From Lytechinus pictus (taxonomy: Eukaryota > Echinodermata > Echinoidea > Temnopleuroida > Toxopneustidae), in the NCBI RefSeq assembly GCF_037042905.1, contig NC_087257.1:15598001-15662000 (forward strand): a DNA stretch of 64,000 nt, read 5' to 3'. Shown here one piece after another: positions 24,561 through 35,775 of the stretch; the stretch's first letter is position 1, and every line of letters starts with the position of its first letter. The position numbers and the translations under genes are program-made. Below the pieces are notes generated by a model. That model was not told the DNA's origin. It saw only the letters and a list, made by a program, of their open reading frames with translations, and searched no databases.

Positions 24561-25557
24561 TGATGAGACAATAATAGGGCCTCCTCTTAATTAATTATAC
24601 TTGAAAAGATATTGGACATGCTAATTAACTGCTGGAATCAGTAATGCTCATCTAGAATGTCCAGGGACTAACCGGTTCTAGTGAGCAACAGGCTCAGATT
24701 AGAGCAATTTTTGTTGTCTACTTGATACATGTACGACATACTGAGGATCTCTTGATCTATGTTTAAATCACGGCAGGTGATCATTGAAAAGCTTTTTTAA
24801 CCATGTTGTGCAGATAAACCAGCAATCCTGCTTGAAGGTCTGCAAGTAGACTATTGTGTTAACTGCCCCATTGCCCATGGATGCATTGGTATAATAAAAG
24901 AAAAAAGACAAAACCTTGCAACAACACAGGAAAATTGCCAGAATTGCAGATAGAAACTTTGATAGATCATTGTGATTTACATAATTTAGTAGGTTCCCTC
25001 ATAATGTAATAAGCTTTTGAGTTCACAATCACTACATTTTAGGGATTATATATGCCATACTGATAAATAATTTCGTTTTCCTATTGCAGACACTTTACAC
25101 TTTAATGGTTGGTCTTGGATATGTATTACCCTTCCTAATAAATGTTGTATAATAAAATGTTCCAAATAACAACCTAAATGATATTGTTGATAATACCCAT
25201 TTCCTCTCCCATTGCCGTATGCAGCGAAAAGTTACATTTTTAAACTAAAAGTTTTCACAAAATTCACCCAAAGTGTGCATGATATCCTTCAATTTACTAT
25301 GAAAAAGCGCCTCTTGCCAAACTCAGTAGCTTCGCTCCCTCGCTTTGTTTCTTGGAATTTTTTTAGTCGTCAGCCACCCCAAGGAAAAATCTTCTTCATA
25401 CAGCCATACCCTCTCTCAATATGCCAACTGCCTAGCCAGATGTGTGAAATTAATTGTCATCACCACGATAAATGCTTAGAATAGTATAAGATGCATTTTG
25501 AGTACCAAAAAACAGGAATTTTTGGGAGGTTACAGGCTTGAAATATCGCCAAAAAGT
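24561..25557. other. Interior of the large element, no gene
   Basis: No recognisable coding sequence. Possible further upstream LINE sequence is too decayed to call. Confidence 0.4.
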
Positions 25558-26043
25558 GATGGTTGCTAGGGAAAATACTGTTGCTAGGCAACATAAAATG
25601 GTTTCCATAGGTAACAAAAAATATCTGAATACTCAATTATTTAAATTAGAACAGATGACATGACACAGCAGGGTATCTAAGAATGATTTATAACAATATC
25701 ATAAAATCCTTTAAATGATACGTATAGTCGTAAATACACACAAATAAATTATTAGTGATATCCGTCACATGCAGGGGTTATTCAAACAAGGCAATAATGT
25801 AATTTTTCATGATCATGAATGCATTATACACCCTAGTCTTCCTCTTTTATCACGTTTTCATCAAAATTCACCTTCTTCATTAGTTTTTACAAATTAAAAA
25901 CTTTAAAAAAATGATAAAATGAATTAATCTGATAAAAAAATAAGAGAATATTGAAAAGTGAATATGGTTGCTAGGGAAAATAATGTTGCTAGGCAACAGT
26001 TTTGAAATCAAATATTATAAAATATATATTTGGTTGCTAGGCG
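25558..26043. repeat. Subterminal GTTGCTAGGCAAC motifs, right arm
   Basis: Inverse counterparts of the left-arm sites: GGTTGCTAGGGAAAATACTG then TTGCTAGGCAAC at about 25561-25592; the same pair at 25966-25997; and GGTTGCTAGGCG at 26031-26042. The pair order and spacing mirror the left arm. Confidence 0.75.
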
Positions 26044-26334
26044 TTATCATATCATTCAATCTGTAATGATTTTAACCTCGTAAATTCTGTATTTATATAT
26101 AAATTAGTGCAATTAATTAACAAATATAAATAATAAGTTACTGCTTTGCATTTATCACAAAAATGGGCGTGGCCTATTCAAGGCTGGTTTCCATGGTGAA
26201 GCTACACTCTGCGACACTTTTAATTCTCAGTTCTGAAAAATTCAGAAAATTTCCTTTAAAATGATGCATGTTTTTGCTTTGATCCAGTCGGGGGGATTAA
26301 AGTCCCAAATTTTGGCCTCTGGCCGCTCGCCTAT

Positions 26335-26617
26335 ATGGAGCGTTGTGGCCCAGTGGATCAGTCTCCGGACTTTGAAACAGAGGGTCGTGGGTTCGAATCC
26401 CAGCCATGGCGTAATTTCCTTCAACAAGAAACTGATCCACAATGTGCTGCACTTAACCCAGGTGAGGTAAATGGGTACCGGTAGGAAGAAATTCCTTAAA
26501 AAGCTGTGTGCGCTATGAACGCCTAGCTTAGCCGGGTAATATAGGAGCGCCTTGAGCACCTAACAAGGTGGATATGTGCGCAATATAAATACCCTATATT
26601 ATATTATTATTATATGC
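26335..26617 (+). mobile_element. tRNA-headed SINE with L2/CR1-like 3' tail
   Basis: The head contains an A box (TGGCCCAGTGG, 26346-26356) and an intact B box (GGTTCGAATCC, 26390-26400), the internal RNA polymerase III promoter. The 3' end reads GCGCCTTGAGCACC, then GTGCGCAATATAAATACC and an ATT-rich tail. That tail is characteristic of L2/CR1-mobilised V-type SINEs, as I recall them. It begins at the tip of the large inverted-repeat element. Confidence 0.82.
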
Positions 26618-26692
26618 TATGAATATCCCTAAAGAGAAAATAACTAAATAAAATGAATGTAATTGCTCTTACCATTCTACTTATATATAACA

Positions 26693-26987
26693 CTACTACT
26701 ATTACTACTACTACTACTACTAGTACTACTACTACTACTGCTACTGCTACTACTACTACTGCTGCTGCTGCTGCTTCTACTACAACTACTACTACTACTA
26801 CTACTACTAGTACTGCTACTATTACTACTACTACTACTACTAACTATTGCTGCTACTACATTACTACTTCTGCTGCCGCTGCTGCTGCTACTACTACTAC
26901 CACTACTACTACCGCCACTACTACTAATACTGCATATATTAATAATATACTACTACTACTACTACTACAACAACTATTACTACTACT
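26693..26987. repeat. (TAC)n microsatellite
   Basis: About 295 bp of TAC units with TGC, GCC and TTA variants. Long open frames here are products of the repeat. It leads into the same TGTCATGTCTGTA flank as the tract ending at 7290. Confidence 0.92.
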
Positions 26988-27128
26988 GTCATGTCTGTAT
27001 ATATCTGGAAGTAGCGAGGAGTTGGTACAGTTCAAATTAAAAGGAAATCCAAACCTTAAAGTAATATTCCACGCTTCTTACAATGCTTTCTCATTTGTAA
27101 CTTTCCTATTTTACAGATCACCCGAGCT

Positions 27129-27506
27129 ATGGCAGTATCCCCCACGACCGCGGCGGATACCATGAAAAGGGTGTTAACATGCGATCTTTGCAAGTCAGAC
27201 ATCCTGAAAGAACCAAGGTATCTCAAATGTCCTCACGCATTTTGCACAGAGTGCCTCCTGATTTTCTTGTACCCAGCAGACAGTATAGAAGACACATGTA
27301 AGGTCACACGTCCCACCTGCCAGGAGATCACTCGGTTCCCTAGAGGAGACATACGAGTTTTTCTAAGAGAGTCGAGCAAGATTGCCATCTCTTGGAAAAC
27401 CCTGGCTGCTAACGAAGGCACACCCATGATTCATGGGTCAACAAAGACTGCAACCATCGAAGAAAATAAATCCCGTTTTTCTTTTAAATGTTGTATTCTG
27501 ATATAA
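27129..27506 (+). CDS. Shortened RING-CaaX paralogue with a missing zinc ligand
   Basis: A 125-residue open frame, clearly paralogous to 7451-8083 (same MAVSPTTAA start and same KCCILI end). The RING keeps Cys18, Cys21, Cys34, His36, Cys39, Cys42 and Cys64, but the first cysteine of the last pair is Arg61 (RPTC in place of CPTC), and one Ser is inserted after the first pair. About 90 residues present in copy 1 between the RING and the EGTP...HGST segment are missing in frame. The CaaX box (CILI) and the upstream splice acceptor (27115-27116) are kept, and AATAAA follows at 27659. The frame is intact, so this may be an expressed variant with weak or no ligase activity, or an early pseudogene. 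Confidence 0.62.
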   Translation: MAVSPTTAADTMKRVLTCDLCKSDILKEPRYLKCPHAFCTECLLIFLYPADSIEDTCKVTRPTCQEITRFPRGDIRVFLRESSKIAISWKTLAANEGTPMIHGSTKTATIEENKSRFSFKCCILI

Positions 27507-27658
27507 AAAGACTTTGTTTTCGTTTAGTGCACGTCAGAATGGAACCATAAAGTTTGACGGTTTTTTAATTTTTTTTTATTTGCAATTTAGTTATTACCCT
27601 TGACATTGTTGATGGACGTTACAAACTTTGAAAAGACTTTGGAACTAATAATCTTGCC

Positions 27659-27664
27659 AATAAA
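27659..27664 (+). promoter_or_regulatory. Possible polyadenylation signal of RING paralogue
   Basis: AATAAA lies about 150 nt after the stop codon at 27504-27506. No independent support. Confidence 0.35.
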
Positions 27665-28503
27665 TCTCGATTCAATCATCTTTTTCCAACTGCTCCTGAA
27701 TAAAGGGGATCAGCTATGAGGCTCCGAAGCAAAGCAAAGGAAACTGCAGAGAAGTTTTAAGACGTATGGACTGACTTCGTGTTAGTCTGGTACCCTACTT
27801 GATGGAGCTGATTAATGAACTGATCAATGCATTAGTTAGTGTTTGGTTTTAATTTTGCCAAAATATGAAGCTAATCGCATGCAGTTATTGACGAAATTTA
27901 AAGTAATGTTTTTTATTGATCTTTCTAAATTTCAATCCCTGCTTTTTCTAAATATTTACAATTCTTTCACAACTTCCCTTTAAAACTTTCATCAGTCAAT
28001 CGTATTTGATCATTATCGCTATTCCACATTTTGTCACATACATTCAACTATTTTTTTAAAGTCAACCGTTTAACCCCTAAAATATGAAGCTAATGCAGTA
28101 ATTTATTAACGAATTTCTAATATTATATTTATCACTTAATTCTCATTTCAATTCAGTTTCAATTCAATTCAAATTTTCCTTATATCATATCTCTCTTTGT
28201 AATTGTTAATGAATTTACTTTGTCATTATACTACATGTATTTTAATCAAATTTTTATATTTCGATTCCACAATATTTCCGCATAATATTATTATAGCTAT
28301 ATTATTCATTGTTATGTATTTCATTTTTAATGTATTGATTCATGTTAATTTACAAGTAAATGCATCACAATTCCGCTTGACCGCTGTGACGTATGATTTT
28401 TATCAATATACCATTCATCTATCTATCATAATTTAAATAAGAATTAACCTGTAAATGAACACTGTGAGCAACAGGATGTGTATTGTCTCTACGTCGATCT
28501 TAA

Positions 28504-28663
28504 AGGGATGCTCCGGGCTGAAAATATTGATATCTCAATAAATAAAGTAAAATTCACAGAGAAAAATGCTGAAAATTTAATCAAAATCGGATAATAAATA
28601 TTTATTTCTGTTAATTCTACTCTATTTATTGAAATATAAATATTTTCAGCCCGGAGCATCCCT
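28504..28663. mobile_element. Short TTAA-flanked MITE, near-complete hairpin
   Basis: 160 bp with ends AGGGATGCTCCGGGCTGAAA and the exact complement at the right, TTAA on both sides (28500-28503, 28664-28667). It is absent from block B copy 1, so it inserted after the duplication. The interior includes AAAATTTAATCAAAATCGG, the motif shared with the other TTAA elements. Confidence 0.88.
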
Positions 28664-28759
28664 TTAAATATTTTCTGCGCTAACTTACATAAAAATTAGA
28701 CAGTTTAAGCGCCGTGCAATCTTCATCAACGTACATGTTTTCGTTTGTCGGCAATTAAG

Positions 28760-30880
28760 ACATAATTATTAGACATATGACATATAAGGCATTTGAGGCA
28801 TATACGACATATAAGGCATATGGCATACAGTATAAGGCATTTTACACAGTTTACCGTCATATACTATTCGATATTTTGTATCACATTGGTGTCAAAGGTT
28901 ATGATAGTGGTTAAGATCGTATTTAGAAAAAGAGCAAAGGTAACTAAAATAGTTGATTGTATGTCTTAACTTGCCCCGGTTACCATTGGAGTGCCTCAAG
29001 GCTAAATATTAGGGTCATTAATGTTTGCAATTTACATCAATAGTCTTCCATTGGCTTTTACTGATCTCGAATGCAAAGTACATGTGTATGCTAATGATAG
29101 CGTCTTGCTTTGTAGAGCAAAAATGTTGATGAATAGCAAAATGATATGCAAGTTGTCTACAGGTATTGGTTTGCAAAATAATAAGCTGACATTGAACTTA
29201 AAGAAAAAAAAAATGTTACTAGGCACTCGACAAAAGCTTAAAGAATTTTCTAATCTGTATTTAAAGGACAAGTCCACCCCCAACAAAAAGTTGATTTGAA
29301 TAAAAAGAGAAAAATCCAACAAACATAACACTGAAAATTTCATCAAAATCGGATGTAAAATAAGAAAGTTATGATATTTTAAAGTTGCACTTATTGTCAC
29401 AAAATAGTTATATGCACATCCTGGTCGGTTTGCAAATGAGGAGACTGATGATGTCATCCACTCACTATTTCTTTTGTATTTTATTATGTGAAATATGAAA
29501 TATTCTATTTTTCTTCTCATTCTCAAGTGAAACAACGACTAATTCCGCCCTGAACATGTGGAATTAACATTGTTTAATACTATATGGCACAGTCAAGTTG
29601 GTCCTTATTGTCGAATCTGTAAAAAATGAAATATTGTATAATTCAAACAATAAAAAACAAAAGAAATAGTGAGTTAGGGACATCATCGACTGTCTCATTT
29701 GCATGCAACTGAGTTGTGCATATCACTGTTTTGTGAAAAATAAGTGGAACTTATAAATTTCATAACTTTCTTATTTTACATCCGATTTTGATGAAATTTT
29801 CAGCGTTATGCTAGTTTGATTTTTCTATATTTATTCAAATCATCATTTTCCTGGGGAGGACTTGACATTTAATGCTCTCCAATCAGCACATCGAGGAAGT
29901 TAAGAAATCTAAACATCGTGGTATTGTGCGTGATGCACAATTCGTATGGAAAGAGCGCATCGATTATACAGCCAGTAATGTATCTCAAAGAAATAGGGGT
30001 TTTAACAGCGATCTGCTAAACCGGTTTTACCAAATGAAATGTTTAAGATGTTATGTTGTTTTTTAATTATGCCACTTCTAGAATATTACGATGTTCCATG
30101 GTCAAATGCCTCATCGACACATCTCGATAGATTAGTAAAGTTACACAATAGAATGGCTAGAATGTTTCTGGGTGCACATCCACGAACTCACATAGTTGAT
30201 ATATTTAGAGAACTAAAGTGGCAAGAACTGCCCATTCGATGAAATCAACGTAGAATGATCTAAGTCTATAAAATGCCTGTATGGCCTAGCACCTGATTAT
30301 CTGAAATGTATCTTCTCCAGGCCAATTCATGAAATTGAAACACGATTGTGCATGAATAGCTCTCTCAGTAATACCATAAAGTTGAATAATTATTGTGCGG
30401 CCAGTCGGACATTTGAATTCATGGGATATGCTGGATGGGACAACCTCAATGTAAATAAAAAAGGCGGTCGTTAAATGCTTTTAAATCATGATTTAATTAT
30501 CAAAATTGAAAGAAATTTTGATTTTCCGTATATCGTATAAAACAATCAAAATAAATGAGGGAAAGTAGTTATTTTAAAGCCTGGTTTAACAAAAATGTGT
30601 GATGATTTGATATCAATTTTATTTCAATTATTGGATTAGGGCGAGCTTCATAATTTTTATGATCTGTTTAGATTTCGATGTGTATTATTTGTGTTTGTTT
30701 GTCTTTTTTCAATTCTTTTGAGTTCAATAGTAATAGATATGTATATAAGTAAATATTTAATTTGTACTAATTTAATTTGTATGTATTACTGATCTAATAA
30801 CAAATTTTATGTTATGACAGGGTCGTTGTGGAAAGCAGTTTTAAAACAGACAATGCCACCCTGTTTAAATAAAACTACAA
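28760..30880 (+). mobile_element. LINE fragment (plus strand) split by a MITE
   Basis: Bounds come from the empty site in block B copy 1. From about 28990 the plus strand encodes RT motifs: GVPQG, a stop, then ILGSLMFAIYINSLPLAF, and VYANDSVLLC, where the catalytic pair usually reads ADD. The frame is broken at 29265-29868 by a TTAA-flanked MITE and resumes with a thumb region (YTASNVSQRN; PLLEYYDVPWSNAS; PRTHIVDIFRELKWQELP; to about 30460). The Asp-to-Asn change and frameshifts make it inactive. Jockey/CR1-like. A short (ATATAAGGCAT)n-type tract lies at about 28775-28845. Confidence 0.82.
29265..29868. mobile_element. TTAA-flanked MITE family 1, copy a (inside LINE)
   Basis: 604 bp, TTAA at both borders. 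Ends are AGGACAAGTCCACCCCC and GGGGAGGACTTGACAT. Each arm carries a GAAAATTTCATCAAAATCGG stretch followed by TAAAATAAGAAAGTTATGA, then TTATATGCACATC, with GATGATGTC...CTCACTATTTCTTTTG near the centre. Non-coding. It interrupts the RT frame of the LINE at 28760-30880 and so is younger than it. Confidence 0.9.
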
Positions 30881-31985
30881 ATGAATTTTTTAAATATGAG
30901 CGCGAACCGCAAGCAATTTTTTTGGTTCGATTTTGTTTTTGTATTTGTAAAGTCTATTCCTTACATTCTTCACATTATTCCTCATTTTATTTTTATTACA
31001 TTTTTTAATTAACTCCTTTCCTACTTTTCACTCTCTTTTGCACCGCCAACAAAAGAGGGATTGGAGGGGAGCTTTGACAACAGTTTTGTAAAAATATTAT
31101 TTTACTTTCCACAAGTGGCAACCAGGTAAATGTCATTTTCATATGTAAGTGGAAGGCGTTGTATTCATGCATAATGCATTGGCTAAAAGAACAAATCTAT
31201 TCCAACAGTCTTGAATCGTAAATTGCATCAATGCTAATGGGGGTACATAATAATAATAATCATAATAATAATAAAAATAATGATAATCGGATTTTATTTA
31301 TCGAAAATTACAATTTAAAAGTATCTTAGCACTATAAACAGGTGAACATTAGAAATACTGAACCTACTTACAATACACAAATTGGAAATTACATTTAGAG
31401 GATTTGGAAGTTGGAATTACCTACATGTACATGTATAATCATATTGTATGATTATTGAGGAAATTTAATTTTTCTTGAAAAGGTAAGACTTTAACATAAA
31501 CTTGAATAGATCGAGAGAGAGCATTCTTTAACACTATAGTTTCGGGAAGTTTGGTCCGTAGTTGAGGGACTGCATATTGAAATGCTCTTTGTCCGTATGA
31601 CCCTGAGTATACATTTATAAGGGCTACGAACATCTTGCTGTTACGTAGCTGCCTGATAGGATGTCTGAGAAGCTGTTTTAAGGAAATAGGGCTTTACTTG
31701 GGTCAACACATTATACAGTATGATTTAAATTCCTCTCTTTAATAATTGTTTCGTTCTATATCTTTTTCACCTGTGACATTAATGGAGAGTGGGAGTGGAT
31801 TATACACCCTCTGCCCCCAGAATCGGCTCCTCTCCAAAAATGTGCTATCAATATCTCATTTTAATGAGGGGGGAGGGGGAAATGACCTTCACGTGCATGC
31901 ACGATATCAAGAAGTTGATTTGAATTGCCACACACAGTTGCTCAAGAAATTATGTTTTGATTGAGCTTAATATTTTAATAAGACA

Positions 31986-33006
31986 TATCCCTTTCAATTT
32001 AGTTTTGATTTAGAGAATTCGGATTTTATAAATAATTGTTTTTGACACATTTATAAAGAATAAAGACCCATAAATCAAGTTTTCTATTTAAGCAGAATTA
32101 TTGCTATGATTTCACTGGCGTGTCTATAGCATGTGCATCTATGCGGATCCGGTTCTAGGCAGATACGGTTCTAAGAACACTAATGACTATCTGCGGCGTA
32201 TCGCGTTCCAACTCCGGCGGATTCAGAACCAACAAAAAGGCTGGGAGGTTGCGTAGAATTAAATTATGAACAGGTGACTTGTATACGCACTCATCATCGG
32301 GTACATCATCCAGCCCGTTTTATTTATAAACGATCTCCCTAACCCATCATATTCAACCCACATAAAACCTCCCTCACCATAATCAACTTACACCCAACAC
32401 ACCCCTCGCATACACACCCTCACAAACTACTTTATTTATTATTATTCTTACTTTTGATATTATTTCGCTGTCTTTGTGCTCTACATCTCATTTCAAGAAT
32501 ATATTCCTACCCCCCCCCACTGTTGGTGATCTTTGCGACGAGGTATAAAAAAATTTGCTACAGTTCAGTTGATGACCCCACCCCCCCCCCCCCTTCACCA
32601 AATATCTTGAAAATCCCCTTGAAAGACCATCCTACCAGTGGTCGGACTTCACTATTTAGCCAAGGAAAATACAAATACGTTTGACAATGAAATCCCCATA
32701 TTGCACTATCTCTTGACCTTGCGAGAATATTTCTTCTATTTACCCACTCAAATCTCGATTTGCTGCTCTATTGTATGGATCATGTTTGTCAATTGTGGCC
32801 CAACAACTAGTAGTATTGACAAGGCTCTTACAAAGGAATTTGTTTAATTTTCGAGCATTTCACTTGTCAGCATTTCTCAATTTCTCTAATTAAAATTTGT
32901 CATGTCGCATAATTTCGTGAATGAGCTGTGTTCCATATAGGAATACAAATTAGGCGTGTCGTTACTTGAAAATTGTCTGATCATCATTAACAGCGTAATT
33001 CTCTCA
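31986..33006. other. Intergenic DNA, nothing recognised
   Basis: Poly-C runs at about 32511-32518 and 32580-32592. No gene or defined repeat. Confidence 0.45.
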
Positions 33007-33010
33007 TTAA

Positions 33011-33612
33011 AGGTCAAGTCCACCTCAGAAAAATTTTGATTTAAATCAATAGAGAAAAATCGGATAAGCATAATGATGAAAATTTCATCAAAATCGGATG
33101 TAAAATAAAAAAGTTATGGCATTTTAAAGTTTCGCTTATTTTTCACAAAATAGTTATATGCACAACTGAGTCACATGCATATGAGAGAATCGATGATGTC
33201 CCTCACTCACTATTTATTTTGTTTTTTATTGTTTGAATTATACAATATTTCAATTTTTACAGATTTGACAGTAAGGATCAACTTGACTGAACCATAAAAT
33301 GTTAAACACTGGTAATTCCACATGTTCAGGGAGAAATAAAACTTTGTTTCACAGGACAATGAGGAGAAAATAAGAATATTTCATGCTTTCATATAATAAA
33401 ATGCAAAAGAAATAGTAAGTGATGTCATCAGTTCCCTCATTTGCATAAACCGACCGGGATGTGCATATAATTATTTTGTGAAATTAAGCGAAACTTTAAA
33501 ATGTCATATATTTCTTATTTTACACCCGATTTTGATGAAATTTTCAGTGTTATGCTTGTGGGATTTTTCTCTGTTTATTCAAATCCGCTTTTTGTTGGGG
33601 TGGACTTGTCCT
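33011..33612. mobile_element. TTAA-type MITE family 1, copy b
   Basis: 602 bp with ends AGGTCAAGTCCACC and GGTGGACTTGTCCT and the family interior. TTAA is present at the left border (33007-33010); the right border reads ATAA, a likely mutation. Confidence 0.87.
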
Positions 33613-35775
33613 ATAATTTCATTCCATTCAGACAAAGACTGATGGCGCCCCCTCCATTGTAACTTGATATTTATCATGAAGAGACCAATGATCTATTCGT
33701 TCTTGTATCATGTTTGAAAATGGGGCCTGTACTGGAAGCAAATAGGGCGCGTCATTCATTGAACAAGATGGATAAAGTGGATTAACGCAGATACTGACAT
33801 GGATTACGTAAAAAAGCTTTTAGGAGAGGATATACATGAATTTATGCTTATGGGTTACAAACAGAAACAAAGCAGAATTTAAACAATTTCTCGTTATAAA
33901 TCTGTGTACCTTCGTTTACTTCAATTTCATATAGCACAAAAACAACGATGTACATGGTACAATAAAGTAAAAACATAAACATACATGTAGGTGGGTTTTT
34001 TTAAAGAAAAATGTACAATATTATATTTCATTATCGTGATATGCGAGTACACGAAAGCCACTTTTTTCAAGTTTTGTAAGGTTTAAACGTAGATCATATA
34101 AATCAAGGGCCTTTTCCACTCATTCAATGAACAAGGTTATAATATAACCTTGTTCTCTATGTGTGGCAAAATAAGGTTGGCAATGTTTGGCTTATTTTCT
34201 CTTTTTCTTTGGAACAAATGCTTGATTGTTTGATACTGTCAGATTCCATTACAGCTAATCATCATATAACTTGGTTCTTAAGGAAACTTGATTCTTCTAA
34301 TTATTTAGTTCTGAATTGAAAATAGAGAATGAAAAATGAAAATTTTCTTTGCATATTACTTTCCACCAAAAATATGCCCAAAATTCAAGTTTTGGAGCGC
34401 AGCGGCTCTGGTGAATAAAAAATTATTTCCAAGTTACTAATGAAGAATAAATTGCAACTAGATGGAAATTTGTATTTTTGGTCACAAAAGTGTTATTTTA
34501 ATTATTTTCAAAGTGTATGTTGTGTACTGCATTGGCATACCATAGTCCTACTTGTAGATTCCCCACAGGCAGGATGGTTGCAGTGAGCAAGTGGCCTTTT
34601 CATGCCTTTTCTTTTCAGTGTCAGAGTTAGACATATTTTTAATAGACAATTTCTAATTTCTGATACATTATTAAAAAAAATCGTTTCCGGAAAGAAACAT
34701 CTCCGGGGTAATCACCACACCCCCTGGCAGCTACCCTTGCACAATTTGCTCCAGAATTTTATAACACTTGCTATTTGTCTTAGGAATGCGCATGACAGTT
34801 TTCATTTGTTTATCTTTCTTTTTTTTTTTTTGTTGGGGGGGGGGGGGCCTTATAAGATGTTTTGCCAATATAAAGCTGCATTATGTCAATATTGACAAAG
34901 CTAATAACTGAATTATAGTGGCCCATATTAAACTAATACAAATTATATAATTGATGCATGGTACAAGAACTTGTTTTCATTCAGAGAAGCAAGGTACATT
35001 ATAAACATGAAAACATCGGTAAGGCTAAAAATGAATTCCTATTATCATTTCGCCACCTATATATCGTTCATTTTATCTTCTTATTCATGACATTTCAGTA
35101 ACAGAGAGCAAATGAATTAGCATGATATATGAAATGTACAAAAAAATATAACATAACTTTCAAATACATAACGGAGCTGAATTTACAGGTTTTTAAAATA
35201 CAATATGAAACGGGGACAAATTCATGATATCTGGTAGAATGAATTAGAATTACGAACATATAATACACATTTGTATAAGTTGTATAAAAAAATCGCTATT
35301 ACTTACAAATATGGCAACGAAGAGACGGAAACATTTTAAGCACTGGGTTGGCAGCATGTCCTGTTCATATTCTAGGAAACATTTCTAAACTCCAAAAGAC
35401 CTTTCTTCAAAATAAAATGCTAGAGTTCGCTACCTCTCCACTAAACATTTGTACATCCCAAAACATATAAAGTACGAAAGGCCATACTCCTGGTAAAACA
35501 TGGGTCTTGACCCCTGAAACCTGCCATAACTATCCATCATTTTAACTTAAGCCGTTTTAAATAACATGGAACATCACATGGGCTAAAAAGCAGTTCAATA
35601 AAGATCTACCAGTCTCTTTGATCATGGACCTATTCGGGTGCACAAGGCGCCTTCTCGAGTTCATTGTAAATGTCTCTGACATTGTCGCCTCAATAGCATT
35701 CCTTTTACGTTTCTTCCCCTTAATCCCATAGGTCCTTTTCTGAACTCGGGGTTTTATTCAAATTCGAGTCTCCAC
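33613..35775. other. Intergenic DNA with a 25-bp perfect palindrome
   Basis: No gene recognised. A palindrome with 12-bp arms (AACAAGGTTATA and its complement around a single A) spans 34130-34154. A poly-T/poly-G junction lies near 34820-34848. Confidence 0.45.

Larger units (their letters stand above)
16690..26331. mobile_element. Large (about 9.6 kb) inverted-repeat element with palindromic subterminal motifs
   Basis: The left end (16690-16873) and the complement of the right end (26159-26331) align over about 180 bp, starting GGYGAGCGGCCAGARGCC and running through CTTTAATCCCCCC, GGATCAAAGCAAAA, AAAGGAAATTTTCTGAA, CACCATGGAAACC and CCACGCCCATTT. TA flanks both ends. Beyond this, the arms are diverged but both carry palindromic GTTGCCTAGCAAC sites at similar distances from the tips: about 340 bp and 740-800 bp on each side, with further copies on the left. 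The arms may therefore reach 0.8-1.2 kb. The interior holds two decayed LINEs, a SINE and two smaller elements, but no recognisable transposase. Whether this is one transposon later filled by insertions, or two solo copies in opposite orientation, cannot be settled by eye. Confidence 0.65.
26988..31985. repeat. Segmental duplication block B, copy 2
   Basis: Diverged copy of 7291-9450, enlarged by insertions: a small TTAA MITE (28504-28663) and a LINE carrying its own MITE (about 28760-30880). Sequence homologous to copy 1 resumes at ATGAGCGCGAACCGCAAGCAA (about 30897) and ends near 31985. Confidence 0.85.

Noticed and set aside
16690..26331. Polinton/Maverick or other self-synthesising element
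   Set aside because: No DNA polymerase B, integrase, ATPase or capsid-like frame is visible; the coding debris is LINE endonuclease and reverse transcriptase.
26335..26410. Functional tRNA gene on the plus strand
   Set aside because: The boxes are good, but there is no closing acceptor stem, and a SINE body with L2/CR1-like tail follows directly.
26663..27165. Long plus-strand open frames rich in Thr, Leu or Tyr
   Set aside because: They are translations of the (TAC)n microsatellite in different phases, with no start context or conserved sequence. The same holds for open frames at 4487-4869, 7114-7391 and 15643-16108.
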